DNA of 46,013 nt, from the NCBI GenBank assembly GCA_949031345.1, contig CARNVA010000013.1, positions 1 to 46,013 of the forward strand, written 5' to 3'. The notes under the pieces were generated by a model. The model did not search any database and was not told where the DNA came from. It saw nothing but the letters and a program-made list of their open reading frames with translations. This DNA comes from an uncultured Eubacteriales bacterium. GTDB taxonomy: Bacteria > Bacillota > Clostridia > Christensenellales > UBA1242. Below, piece by piece: positions 31,919 to 40,225 of the stretch. The translations under genes and the position numbers were made by a program. Within the stretch, counting starts at the first letter, position 1, and each line of letters begins with the position of its first letter.

Positions 31919-32452
31919 CTATTTATTTAAAATTTCTTTTTTATAAAGTTCAAGACTTTCATCTATAATTTCAATGGCGCGCTCTTTTCCGCCTAGCTCT
32001 TTGACTTCAACTTTTTTGTTTTCAAGCTCTTTATACACACGCAAGAAATGCATAAGCTCGTCAAATATGTGCTTTGGAAGTTCTTTGATATCAGAGTAAT
32101 TGTTGTATTGTGGGTCACCATAAGGAATAGCAATGATTTTTTCGTCACGCTCATTTCTGTCGGTCATAATCACCACACCGATTGGATAACATCTTACAAG
32201 ACACAGCCTTTCAAGAGGTTGACTGCAAAGCACGAAAACATCAAGAGGGTCGTGGTCGCCACAATAGGTGAGTGGAATAAACCCATAATTCATAGGATAG
32301 TGGGTGCTTGTGTAAAGCACTCTGTCCATAATAAGACAGCCAGTTTCTTTGTCAAGCTCATACTTAGTCTTGTCACCTTGCTGAATTTCGATGCAGGCAA
32401 CAAAATCGTTTGCCTTAACTCTGTCACTGTTCATCTCTTTCCAAATATTCAT
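31919..32452 (-). CDS. ppa: Family I inorganic pyrophosphatase
   Basis: The 177-residue enzyme has the signature DHDPLDVFV (D66, D68, D71), with MNYGFIP and YPIGVV nearby and length near that of E. coli Ppa (176). It hydrolyses pyrophosphate and so drives biosynthetic reactions, including those of CoaD and NMNAT encoded in this window. Many clostridia use family II enzymes instead, so a family I enzyme is worth noting. A TTGACT-N17-TAAAAT promoter and GAGGTG precede the ATG. Confidence 0.95.
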   Translation of the reverse strand: MNIWKEMNSDRVKANDFVACIEIQQGDKTKYELDKETGCLIMDRVLYTSTHYPMNYGFIPLTYCGDHDPLDVFVLCSQPLERLCLVRCYPIGVVIMTDRNERDEKIIAIPYGDPQYNNYSDIKELPKHIFDELMHFLRVYKELENKKVEVKELGGKERAIEIIDESLELYKKEILNK

Positions 32453-32478
32453 AAAACACCTCTTTTTTTATTTGTGTA

Positions 32479-32507
32479 ATTTTAGCAGAAAATAAACAAA
32501 AAGTCAA
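32479..32507 (-). promoter_or_regulatory. Promoter of ppa
   Basis: On the minus strand TTGACT (32507-32502), 17-bp spacer and TAAAAT (32484-32479). Confidence 0.7.
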
Positions 32508-32599
32508 TCTTATTGACAATAAAGCAGAATTAAAAACAAGAAAGCAAACCAAAAAAATAAAAACCAAGTGTTATGCCCAAAAACTTTAAATCAACAAAA

Positions 32600-32632
32600 A
32601 AAATGCTTTATCATAAACGATAGAGCATTTGA
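32600..32632 (-). terminator. Terminator of the methyltransferase gene
   Basis: On the minus strand AAATGCTCTATCG pairs with TGATAAAGCATTT, followed by a U-run. It lies about 80 nt past the stop of the methyltransferase gene. Confidence 0.8.
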
Positions 32633-32709
32633 GTGCATAAAAAACTTTAAAAATTTTTAAAAATTTATTAGTTTGCATAATTTATTTATAAAATTTTGTG
32701 CGTGTCTTA

Positions 32710-33483
32710 TTATTTTTGAAACAAAACTACGCCTTCGCCTATGGCATTTATTGCTTGGTCAAGCAATACTTTAAAGCCTATCTCTTCCGCCCGCGTCTTC
32801 AGCCAGCTTCTATGAACAAGATATTCGTTGTCTCGTTCCGCAACAAGCAGGCCTGCCTTATACTCGTTCTCTTTGCAAAATGCTGCAACTTGTTCTGCCT
32901 TTTCAATATTTTCTTCTGTGAGCTGTTTATCTTTCATTACATTCCAAAAAGTTGATGCATACCCTTCGTTTGAACGCAACTCCCAAAGTTTAACAATGTC
33001 AGCTTTATCATCAAGTTTGCTTTCTTCTGGGATAAAGGCCTCTAATATGCAAACGAAAGAGCCTTTTTTCATGTTTTTGTAAAGGTTGCTCAAAAATTCG
33101 ACTTTGTTGTTTAGCGGGTCAACAATATGATGAAAAGAATGAAGCATAAATACTAAATCTGCAGTGATATTTGTTTTTGCAAATTCAACCATATCCATAC
33201 ATTCGAAACTTGCATTGCTAAATATATTAAGTCTTCTTGCCTCATCAACTATATTTTGTCTAAAGTCATAACCAACAATTGTTTTATCAGCAAAATTTTC
33301 AGCGACCAAAAAAGAAGATGAGCCAGTTGCACTTCCCAATTCGACTATGTGATTTGGGTTTGTAAATTTAATAATAGAAAGCAAACATTCTTGTATGGTT
33401 TTATAATAACTGGTTTGTTTTAAAAAGTTGTTGAAAACTTCTTCATTGTTATAAAAAGATGGTGTTTTATCATAATTTTTCAT
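32710..33483 (-). CDS. Class I SAM-dependent methyltransferase
   Basis: The 257-residue protein has the SAM-binding motif I VELGSATGSSSF (about 48-59), the acidic end of strand two GYD (about 73-75), motif LVFMLHSFHHI (about 109-119) and a post-motif KKGSFVCILEAF. A helical C-terminal region may cap the active site. The substrate cannot be predicted. AAAGGAG precedes the ATG. It lies between ppa and the ADP-ribosylglycohydrolase gene on the same strand with its own terminator. Confidence 0.82.
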   Translation of the reverse strand: MKNYDKTPSFYNNEEVFNNFLKQTSYYKTIQECLLSIIKFTNPNHIVELGSATGSSSFLVAENFADKTIVGYDFRQNIVDEARRLNIFSNASFECMDMVEFAKTNITADLVFMLHSFHHIVDPLNNKVEFLSNLYKNMKKGSFVCILEAFIPEESKLDDKADIVKLWELRSNEGYASTFWNVMKDKQLTEENIEKAEQVAAFCKENEYKAGLLVAERDNEYLVHRSWLKTRAEEIGFKVLLDQAINAIGEGVVLFQK

Positions 33484-33597
33484 AATTTTCTCCTTTAATA
33501 AGCATTCAAGCGTATTGATGCTCTCATACGATTTTTATTGTATGTATCAACATTAAGCATAGGGTAATTTAAATATTGATTTTAAGTTTAACATAAA

Positions 33598-34401
33598 TTA
33601 AAAACTTGTTAGTTTAGTGCTTTGTCTATAATGTTTGCTATATAGTTTTAATAACCGCTTATCTAAATAAGACAATGCCGAATTTTGAATTTTTTCTGGA
33701 ATGCCATAATAAGCTTCGGCAATAGCACAAGAAATTGCACACAATGTGTCCGAATCTCCACCAATTGATATGCTTGTTCTTAAACAATCTTCAAAGTCAT
33801 TGCTTATAAGAAAACAATATATCGCTTGTGGCACAGTGTTTTGACAAGTTTCATTAAAGCAATATTTTTCTTTCAGCTCTTCATAGTCAAAATCTAATTT
33901 GTAATATTTTTCTTCTATATGATTTTTAATTTCTTCTTTTGATTTTTTATTTAATGCAAGCCAAATCGCAATGGCTGTTGCCTCTGCACCTTTAAGTCCT
34001 TCTAGATGATTATGCGAAACGGCAGTCACTGCTTTTGAAAGTTTTTTCACTTCGTCAAGACTTTTTGCAAAATAAGCAACAGGACTTATTCTCATAGCTG
34101 AGCCGTTCCCATACGACTCATAAGGTTGTGGTTTTTTCTGGTTTAGCCAAACTTTGAAAGATTTCCCATAACCAGCATTTGGGTATAACTTGCCAAATTT
34201 TTGCATTTCTTTTATTACTTGCTTATTCAAATTCTCAAAGTTTTTCTTTTGCGTCTTTCTCAAAGCTTCGGCAATAGCGAAAGTCATAACAGTGTCATCA
34301 GTGAAAAAGCAAAAGGGGTCAAACAATATAAAATCCTTTCTTTTTATATTGTTAAATTCATAAACTGACCCAACAATATCGCCAACAATTGCACCTAACA
34401 T
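33598..34401 (-). CDS. ADP-ribosylglycohydrolase family protein
   Basis: The 267-residue protein shows the DraG/ARH signatures: GAIVGDIVGSVYE (3-15), FTDDTVMT (33-40) and GGDSDTLCAIS near the C-terminus. These residues bind two magnesium ions and the ADP-ribose. Enzymes of this family remove ADP-ribose from proteins or hydrolyse small ADP-ribosyl compounds. No ADP-ribosyltransferase is encoded in the window. TTTGGAGA precedes the ATG. The closest relatives in clostridia are single-domain proteins of unknown substrate. Confidence 0.9.
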   Translation of the reverse strand: MLGAIVGDIVGSVYEFNNIKRKDFILFDPFCFFTDDTVMTFAIAEALRKTQKKNFENLNKQVIKEMQKFGKLYPNAGYGKSFKVWLNQKKPQPYESYGNGSAMRISPVAYFAKSLDEVKKLSKAVTAVSHNHLEGLKGAEATAIAIWLALNKKSKEEIKNHIEEKYYKLDFDYEELKEKYCFNETCQNTVPQAIYCFLISNDFEDCLRTSISIGGDSDTLCAISCAIAEAYYGIPEKIQNSALSYLDKRLLKLYSKHYRQSTKLTSF

Positions 34402-34577
34402 ATATTCTCCAAATTTGTTATTTTAAAATGTATTTTTACTCGCCAAGTTTTTTGATATAACGAAAATTTAAAATAAATATTCTGATAACAACTCATAGAT
34501 TATAATCTTTTCATTATTTATACCTACAGTTTTATTAAAAATAGCAAACTCTACTTTGATTTTGCGAAAATCAAATA

Positions 34578-34663
34578 TGGTGCGGGAGATGGGAGTCGAA
34601 CCCACATGGTATTGCTACCACAGGTACCTGAAACCTGCGCGTCTGCCATTTCGCCACTCCCGC
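34578..34663 (-). tRNA. tRNA-Leu (CAG)
   Basis: This 86-nt gene includes encoded CCA. The acceptor GCGGGAG/CTCCCGC is perfect, a long variable arm typical of tRNA-Leu is present, and the anticodon stem CAGGT/ACCTG with loop TTCAGGT gives anticodon CAG. The T arm is intact. Confidence 0.93.
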
Positions 34664-34781
34664 ATTCTAAGATTTTTCAGGTTTTTAAAGCTGTCTTTTC
34701 TTTTTAAAACTGGTTTTTAAAAACCTCTTTTCTTATTATACTTTTAATTTTTTTAAAAATCAATCTTTTTGCTTTATTTTT

Positions 34782-34811
34782 GAGACAAATTAAATTTGTT
34801 TATGTTATACT
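34782..34811 (+). promoter_or_regulatory. Promoter of the GNAT gene cluster
   Basis: A weak -35 (GAGACA 34782-34787), 18-bp spacer and extended -10 TGTTATACT (34803-34811), about 20 nt before the ATG. Confidence 0.5.
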
Positions 34812-34829
34812 AACTGAAAAGGGAGATTT

Positions 34830-35363
34830 ATGGAAGAATTATATTTTAGAGAAATGTCGCTTGAAGACAAAGAAAAAGTGATTGAATACATAAATGAGTT
34901 TGTCGCCTATGGCAGCGTCATCAATGGTTTCAGTGGAGCTACTTCCGCGCAGACTTTTGAAGAGCTTTTCGCAAAACAGCAGAAAAATAAAAGTTATCCT
35001 TTTGTTTCTTATGATCAAGAGGAAAGAAGCCCTCAAGAGACATATTTGCTTGTAAGAAAAAATGATGAAAGGCTTGTTGGCACTTTCAATATTCGTCTTC
35101 ATCTTACTAGGGCGTTAGATGAGTCTATGGCAGGGCATATTGGTTATGGAATAAGACCAAGTGAAAGGCGAAAGGGCTATGCAAGTGAGGGCTTGAGATT
35201 GGCACTGGAAGAGTTTAAGAAAAGGGGTGTTAAATCTGTAAGGCTGGGCTGCTTCAGTGAAAACATTGGCTCAAAAAAGGCGATATTAAATAACGGCGGA
35301 AAACTTATATCACATAAAAATTCGCTTATGGCCGAAGATTATTATGAAATCACTTTAGGTTGA
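34830..35363 (+). CDS. GNAT family N-acetyltransferase
   Basis: The 177-residue protein has the acetyl-CoA-binding motif A of GNAT enzymes, GIRPSERRKGYASEGLRLAL (about 127-146). LVGTFNIR lies before it and GCFSENIGSKKAILNNGGKL after it. The ending matches the RimJ/RimL-like group. It transfers an acetyl group to an amine, whose identity is unknown. GGGAGA precedes the ATG. It heads a loose plus-strand cluster with the CoA synthesis genes. Confidence 0.88.
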   Translation: MEELYFREMSLEDKEKVIEYINEFVAYGSVINGFSGATSAQTFEELFAKQQKNKSYPFVSYDQEERSPQETYLLVRKNDERLVGTFNIRLHLTRALDESMAGHIGYGIRPSERRKGYASEGLRLALEEFKKRGVKSVRLGCFSENIGSKKAILNNGGKLISHKNSLMAEDYYEITLG

Positions 35364-35406
35364 AGTATACTATAAAATCAAATTTAGATTAAAAGGAAGA
35401 GATATA

Positions 35407-35715
35407 ATGACAACAAAAGAGTTTCGTGATTATGTGGTTGAATGCTTGGGATGTTTTGAAAACATTACTTGTCGTGCGATGATGGGGGAATATTTGCTTT
35501 ACAAAGATGGGGTGTTGTTTGGTGGAATTTATGATGGCAGAGTGCTTGTGAAAATTGTTTCACAAAACGAAGAATTTAATATGAAAGAACAGATTCCTTA
35601 TAAGGGTGCAAAGCCAATGTATTACTTAGAGAATTTGGATAATCAAGACCTTGTAAAAGAGGTGGTCGAAGCCACTTGCAAGGGGCTTAGTTTAAAAGGT
35701 GCCAAACAAAAATAG
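35407..35715 (+). CDS. TfoX/Sxy N-terminal domain protein
   Basis: The 102-residue protein matches the TfoX N-terminal domain alone. It has ITCRAMMGEYLLYKDGVLFGGIYD near residues 20-43 and a PYKGAKPMYYLE segment at about 64-75. In Gammaproteobacteria TfoX/Sxy activates competence genes. In Bacillota single-domain members are common and their role is not established, so competence should not be assumed. GGAAGA lies before the ATG. Confidence 0.8.
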   Translation: MTTKEFRDYVVECLGCFENITCRAMMGEYLLYKDGVLFGGIYDGRVLVKIVSQNEEFNMKEQIPYKGAKPMYYLENLDNQDLVKEVVEATCKGLSLKGAKQK

Positions 35716-35781
35716 AAAGTTTGGTGTTATGCAATTTCACAATATCAAGAACAAAAATAATAGGATAAAAAGTGAGGGATT

Positions 35782-36360
35782 ATGAATATTATGGTCACAG
35801 GTCGATCTGGCTCGGGCAAGTCAACTTTTGCGCAAAAGCTTAGTCAGGCGCTTGGGTTTGAATATATTGACATTGACAAGGTGGGGCATAGTCTTTATCA
35901 AGATAAAAATATTTTAGAAAAAACGAGGCAGCTTTTTGGAGATGGAATTTTTGATGATGGAGTCTTCAACAGAAAGAAGCTTGGCAAGATTATATTCAGC
36001 GAGCAGGGCTCTGAAAGGGTAAAGGAGTTTAATGATTTTACATGGTCGTATATGCAAGATCTAATTGACGAGATGATTAAACGACATGAGAATGTTGTGC
36101 TTGACTGGATACTTCTTCCAACAACTAAATATTGGAATTGGGGAGAGCGTATTCTCGTGAAGGCAGACAAGGCAAAGCGGTTTGAGAAGATTAAACAGAG
36201 AGACAATGTAAGTGAAGAATATATTGAAGCGAGAGAAAAGGCCGCCATTGTTTACTTTGAAGACGAGTTTGATTATGTTGTTGAAAACGACTTTTCTGAC
36301 AAGCTTGAAAGGGAAGTTGCAAGAATTGCCAATATTATTTTAAATGAGGTGGAAAAATGA
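35782..36360 (+). CDS. coaE: Dephospho-CoA kinase
   Basis: The 192-residue kinase has P-loop GRSGSGKST (7-15), DIDKVGH (30-36, the substrate-binding D-D/x-G-H region), VVLDWILLP and a C-terminal VENDFS. These match CoaE, which phosphorylates dephospho-CoA to coenzyme A, the last step of the pathway. GTGAGGG precedes the ATG. The stop overlaps the coaD start by 4 nt (ATGA), so the two last enzymes of CoA synthesis are translationally coupled, in reverse order of the pathway. Confidence 0.85.
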   Translation: MNIMVTGRSGSGKSTFAQKLSQALGFEYIDIDKVGHSLYQDKNILEKTRQLFGDGIFDDGVFNRKKLGKIIFSEQGSERVKEFNDFTWSYMQDLIDEMIKRHENVVLDWILLPTTKYWNWGERILVKADKAKRFEKIKQRDNVSEEYIEAREKAAIVYFEDEFDYVVENDFSDKLEREVARIANIILNEVEK

Positions 36361-36830
36361 AAATAGGATTTTATGCTGGAAGTTTTGACCCTTTTACAAT
36401 TGGACATCTTCATATTGTAAAAGCAGCAAGCAAGGTATTTGACAAAGTCTATGTTGGAATGGGTGTAAATCCAAACAAAAAGAGAAGATATGACATGGAA
36501 AAGATGCAGGCTGCAATAAATCTGCTTTTTAATAATGAGGGGCTTAACGGCTGTGAATGCATTATTTATGAGGGACTTACAGTAGATGAGGCGCTTAAGC
36601 GCAAGGCGACCTTTCTTGTGAGAGGGGTGCGTAATGGAGTCGATTATGGTTATGAAGAAAATCTTGCTCAGGTCAACGAAGAAATAAGCGGAATAGATAC
36701 AATATATTTTAGAGCGGGCGAGTTTGGTGTTGTCAGCTCAAGCATGGCAAACGAGCTGATTGAAAGAGGGCGAGACGCTGGGAAATATCTCCCAAAAGAG
36801 ATTGAAGAGGTGGTTAAAAATGGCAGATAA
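36357..36830 (+). CDS. coaD: Pantetheine-phosphate adenylyltransferase
   Basis: The 157-residue protein has AGSFDPFTIGHLHIV with the TxGH motif (14-17, H17), the RGVRNGVDYGYEENLAQVN region (about 88-106) and the late GEFGVVSSSMANELI. These are CoaD features. CoaD adds AMP to 4'-phosphopantetheine, giving dephospho-CoA, the substrate of CoaE. Length is typical (about 160). It overlaps coaE at ATGA and the following methyltransferase by 11 nt, indicating one tightly packed operon. Confidence 0.92.
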   Translation: MKIGFYAGSFDPFTIGHLHIVKAASKVFDKVYVGMGVNPNKKRRYDMEKMQAAINLLFNNEGLNGCECIIYEGLTVDEALKRKATFLVRGVRNGVDYGYEENLAQVNEEISGIDTIYFRAGEFGVVSSSMANELIERGRDAGKYLPKEIEEVVKNGR

Positions 36831-37455
36831 AGTGATAGACAAAACTTTTAATTCGCTTTGGAATGAAAACCATAGAAAACATAATAAAAGCGAAATTCAA
36901 TATGACGATTGGCTGGTTAAATGGCTTCCACAACTCAAATCAGAGGCGAATATTTTAGAGCTTGGTTGTGGACTTGGAAACAACGCAAAATTTCTGGCTG
37001 ACAATGGCATAAAAGAATTGGCGACAGACCTTTCTGAAGTTGCTCTTGAAAATGTAGCAAAGATTGAAGGTATTACGACGCAAAAACTTGACCTTACAGA
37101 GCCATTTGCTTTTGAGGATGAAAGTTTTGATATCGTTTTGGCCGATTTGTGTCTTCATTATTTTAGTGAAAGTATGACAGAAAAAATCATGCTTGAAATT
37201 AAGAGGGTGCTTAAAAAAGACGGAATGCTTCTGGCAAGAGTAAATTCGACAGCAGATATCAATCATGGTGCTGGGCAAGGCGAGAAGCTGGAAGAGAATT
37301 TCTTTTTCGTGGAAGGCTACAACAAGCGCTTCTTTGATGAAAAGACGGCTCAAAAGTTTTTTGGCTTGATTGGCAGTTGTCAAGTAAACAATGCAGTTAT
37401 GAAAAGATATGAAAAAGAGAAACAATTGCTTGAAATATGTGTTTTAAAAAAATAA
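36820..37455 (+). CDS. Class I SAM-dependent methyltransferase
   Basis: I take ATG 36820 as the start (211 residues) because it overlaps the end of coaD by 11 nt and has GAAGAGG before it; the frame is open upstream inside coaD but with no ribosome site. The SAM motif I is ILELGCGLGNNAKFLA, followed by ATDLSEVALE and a DIVLADLCLHYFS segment. This fits small-molecule methyltransferases of the TehB/methyltransferase-11 type. The substrate is unknown. It is cotranscribed with coaE-coaD. Confidence 0.83.
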   Translation: MADKVIDKTFNSLWNENHRKHNKSEIQYDDWLVKWLPQLKSEANILELGCGLGNNAKFLADNGIKELATDLSEVALENVAKIEGITTQKLDLTEPFAFEDESFDIVLADLCLHYFSESMTEKIMLEIKRVLKKDGMLLARVNSTADINHGAGQGEKLEENFFFVEGYNKRFFDEKTAQKFFGLIGSCQVNNAVMKRYEKEKQLLEICVLKK

Positions 37456-37711
37456 TTAAATAAATAATAATAAAAATTTAATTTAAATAAAAAATATAAA
37501 AATTTAAAATAAAGTAAAATAAAAAAAAGAATTTAATTAAATAATAACAAAAAAATGCTAAAAAATACATAAAAAAATAAAAAATATTATTTTCTGCCAT
37601 TTTTATCGATTTTTTCAGCATTTTTCATTATTTAATTCCTATTATAATTATTTAAATTTAATTATTTTTCAATTATTAAAAAAGTAAAAATAAAAAACAA
37701 GGGAGAAAGAA
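37456..37711. other. Extremely A/T-rich intergenic region with long imperfect hairpin
   Basis: The 256-bp gap is almost free of G and C. 37551-37625 can form a long imperfect hairpin: 37551-37559 with 37617-37625, 37560-37566 with 37609-37615, and 37569-37575 with 37600-37606. No gene is seen. AGGGAGA before 37712 is the ribosome site of the next gene. Confidence 0.5.
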
Positions 37712-38503
37712 ATGAATAAAGATTATTTAGAATTCGCAAAAGAGATTGCCCAGTTTGCTGGCCAGACTATGAGAAAATATAACAACAAAGACAATGGCGC
37801 AAGTTATAAATTCGACAATACAATTGTCACAAAAGCTGACAAGGAGATAAATGATTTTCTCATTAAGCGTGTCAAAGAAGACTATCCAACTCATTCGGTT
37901 GATGGCGAAGAAAGCAGTTTTGGAAAGAGTGATTATGTTTGGGTTTGTGACCCTGTTGATGGCACTGCAATGTATGCAAGACATATTCCGATGTCAGTCT
38001 TTTCGCTTGCCCTTGTAGTTGACGGCATTCCAATTTTAGGTGTGGTTTATGACCCTTGGACAGATAGTTTATATTCTGCGGAGAAAGGAAAGGGGACTTT
38101 CCGTAATGGTGAAAAAATTCAGGTGAACAGCGTTCAACTTGATGACATGAGATCAGTATCTCATTATGATATGTGGCCAGAGTCACCATACAACATATTT
38201 GATGCGATAAAAGAGCTTGGCAAAAAGACCTATTTTGTCAGTGTTGGAAGCATTGCTCGTGCTTGCGTTGCAGTTGCAAGCGGTGATTTCAACCTTGCAA
38301 TCTTTCCAGGCACACGTCATAAAAATTGTGATATAGCTGCGGTAAAAATCATTGTTGAAGAAGCTGGCGGAAGGGTCACTGATTTGTTTGGCAATGCACA
38401 GCGTTATGACGGCGACATAAACGGTGCAATAATAAGCAATGGTGTTGTTCATGAAGAGGTTTTGTCAGCAATAAGAAAACAGCTTAAAGATTTGAAAGGT
38501 TAA
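37712..38503 (+). CDS. Inositol monophosphatase family protein
   Basis: The 263-residue protein has the metal-binding motifs of the family: DGEESSF (64-70, E66/E67), DPVDGTAMY (80-88, D80/D83) and CDIAAVKIIVEEAGG (about 210-224). Members hydrolyse inositol phosphate, histidinol phosphate, 3'-phosphoadenosine 5'-phosphate or fructose bisphosphate; the sequence does not decide which. GGGAGA precedes the ATG. Confidence 0.9.
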   Translation: MNKDYLEFAKEIAQFAGQTMRKYNNKDNGASYKFDNTIVTKADKEINDFLIKRVKEDYPTHSVDGEESSFGKSDYVWVCDPVDGTAMYARHIPMSVFSLALVVDGIPILGVVYDPWTDSLYSAEKGKGTFRNGEKIQVNSVQLDDMRSVSHYDMWPESPYNIFDAIKELGKKTYFVSVGSIARACVAVASGDFNLAIFPGTRHKNCDIAAVKIIVEEAGGRVTDLFGNAQRYDGDINGAIISNGVVHEEVLSAIRKQLKDLKG

Positions 38504-38555
38504 GCTTAATTAGTATGGTGCAAAAGAATAAAAAAGATATATAAGAAGGTTGAAA

Positions 38556-39143
38556 ATGAAAGCATTTGACAATCAAACCACCACAAAAATATTACTCAGT
38601 GTGACAAATAAAAAGACTGATGAGGAAAAATGTCTTTATATTTTTGCTGGGCCGAATGGCAGTGGAAAGTCCACCTTAATTGCAAATTGTTATGTCAATG
38701 GAAAACTTGAATGCCCTTATATCAATGCAGACCTGAATTGCATTACCAAATTTTCTGAAATTGAAGATGAAAACCAAAGAAATGAAAGGGCGATGTTTTA
38801 TACGATAGAACAAGTCAAAAACTTGATAAAAGAGGGAAAGTCATTTTGTTATGAAACTGTGCTTTCTCACCCAAGCAAACTTGAGATGATGAAAAGTGCC
38901 AAGAATGCTGGCTTTAAAATCAAAGCGGTCTTCGTCTATACAAAAAGCCCAGAAATCAACATAGAAAGAGTGAAGATGAGGGCTTTGCAAGGAGGGCATG
39001 ATGTGCCAGTTGATAAAATAGAAAAAAGATATTATCGAAGCTTAGAAAATTCAAAAATCTTGAAAGAAATTGCTGATGAATTTTTCATGTTTGACAACAG
39101 TCAAACTTTGATAATAGAAAAATGTGACAAAGAAATGCTTTAA
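38556..39143 (+). CDS. Zeta-toxin-like P-loop kinase (COG4185 type)
   Basis: The 195-residue protein has Walker A AGPNGSGKST (31-40), YINADLN, FCYETVLSHP and a late GHDVPVDKIEKRYYRSLEN. This pattern is that of COG4185 P-loop proteins, related to zeta toxins that phosphorylate UDP-N-acetylglucosamine. No epsilon-like or other small antitoxin gene is adjacent, so a toxin role is uncertain. Start ATG 38556 with AGAAGG upstream; TTG 38550 is an in-frame alternative. It stands between the phosphatase and the deoxyribosyltransferase genes. Confidence 0.82.
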   Translation: MKAFDNQTTTKILLSVTNKKTDEEKCLYIFAGPNGSGKSTLIANCYVNGKLECPYINADLNCITKFSEIEDENQRNERAMFYTIEQVKNLIKEGKSFCYETVLSHPSKLEMMKSAKNAGFKIKAVFVYTKSPEINIERVKMRALQGGHDVPVDKIEKRYYRSLENSKILKEIADEFFMFDNSQTLIIEKCDKEML

Positions 39144-39148
39144 TAAAG

Positions 39149-39177
39149 TTGACAAATGGGCAATATTGTGTTATTAT
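39149..39177 (+). promoter_or_regulatory. Promoter of the nucleoside cassette
   Basis: TTGACA (39149-39154), 17-bp spacer, TATTAT (39172-39177) with an extended -10 TGT. It lies right after the zeta-like gene and before AAGGAGA. Confidence 0.75.
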
Positions 39178-39223
39178 CACTTTAGTAATATCAAAATTGT
39201 GAAAATTACTATAAGGAGATAAT

Positions 39224-39661
39224 ATGAAAATTTACTTAGCTGGGCCATTTTTTCATCCAGAGGAGCGTGCCAATATTGAAAAAGCAAGAGACATTTTAAG
39301 AAAAAGAGGTTTTGACCTTTTTGTGCCAATGGAGCATAAAATTCCAGACGGCGAAAATATGCCAAACAATGTTTGGGGACGAAAGGTCTTTGAAATGGAT
39401 AAAGAGGCTATTTTTAAATGCGATATTGTTGTTGCTTTGTATTATGGTCTTTACAGCGACAGCGGCACTGCTTGGGAGATTGGCTTTGCAAACTGTCTCA
39501 GCAAAAAGATTGTCATTGTTCACTGTGATCGCACGCAAGAATCAAGTCTTATGGTGGTTAATGGCTCAACAATGAATGTGGGGGATATTGACGACCTGCA
39601 AGATCTTGATTTCAACAATCTTTATGGAAAAAATTTCTATTCACATACAGAACAAAAATAA
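39224..39661 (+). CDS. Nucleoside 2-deoxyribosyltransferase
   Basis: The 145-residue protein has MKIYLAGPFF at the start and YSDSGTAWEIGFA (78-90) with the catalytic glutamate E85, typical of the family. It moves 2-deoxyribose between bases, or hydrolyses deoxynucleotides in some members. It begins a compact group with a SET-domain protein, an EEP phosphatase, a Nudix protein and a nucleoside hydrolase. AAGGAGA precedes the ATG. Confidence 0.9.
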   Translation: MKIYLAGPFFHPEERANIEKARDILRKRGFDLFVPMEHKIPDGENMPNNVWGRKVFEMDKEAIFKCDIVVALYYGLYSDSGTAWEIGFANCLSKKIVIVHCDRTQESSLMVVNGSTMNVGDIDDLQDLDFNNLYGKNFYSHTEQK

Positions 39662-39710
39662 CTTTAGCAATCAACTTAGAACATATAGAAAGTTTTAAAA
39701 AGGAAGAGTA

Positions 39711-40220
39711 ATGATTAAATCAGTTTATAGTCCAAAAGTGGAGATAAGAGAAAAAAGTCTAAATGGAAAAGGGCTTTTTGCAAAAGAGAAAATTGAGAAA
39801 GGTGAAATTGTGTTTATCAAAGGCGGACACATTCTCACGCGTGATCAAATTTTTTCAAGCGGAGTCATCAACAGTTATTTTCCACTTAGTGATGAGTATT
39901 TTCTTGGCGCGACAAATCTTGAAGAGGAAGATGGAATAAAGCTTTATCAAAACCATTCCTGCAATCCAAATTGTGGGCTTAGAGGTGAGGTGACTTTTGT
40001 GGCAATGCGTGACATTGAAAAAGATGAAGAGCTGACCACCGACTATGCCTTTATTGACAATGAAGAATATTCTTTTGATTGCACTTGCGGAAGTGAAAAC
40101 TGCAGAAAAAAGGTGACAGGCTTTGACTGGAAAATTAAAGAGCTTCAAGATAAATATTATCCATATTTCGCACAATATTTGAAAGATAAGATTGATAAAA
40201 TGAGAAATGAGGAGGCTTAA
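39711..40220 (+). CDS. SET-domain protein
   Basis: The 169-residue protein is a complete small SET domain: KSLNGKGLFAKEKIEKGE (15-32), NHSCNPNCGL (81-90), ELTTDYAF (107-114) and a post-SET cysteine cluster CTCGSENC (124-131) that can bind zinc with C84. SET proteins methylate lysines; in bacteria they occur in some lineages and act on histone-like or other proteins, often with unknown targets. Finding it inside a nucleotide-handling cassette is unexpected. GGAAGA precedes the ATG; the next gene starts 5 nt after the stop. Confidence 0.88.
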   Translation: MIKSVYSPKVEIREKSLNGKGLFAKEKIEKGEIVFIKGGHILTRDQIFSSGVINSYFPLSDEYFLGATNLEEEDGIKLYQNHSCNPNCGLRGEVTFVAMRDIEKDEELTTDYAFIDNEEYSFDCTCGSENCRKKVTGFDWKIKELQDKYYPYFAQYLKDKIDKMRNEEA

Positions 40221-40225
40221 AAGTA

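Noticed and set aside
38556..39143. Zeta toxin-antitoxin pair
   Set aside because: No small antitoxin ORF is adjacent on either side. The protein fits the broader COG4185 group, so a toxin claim is not made.
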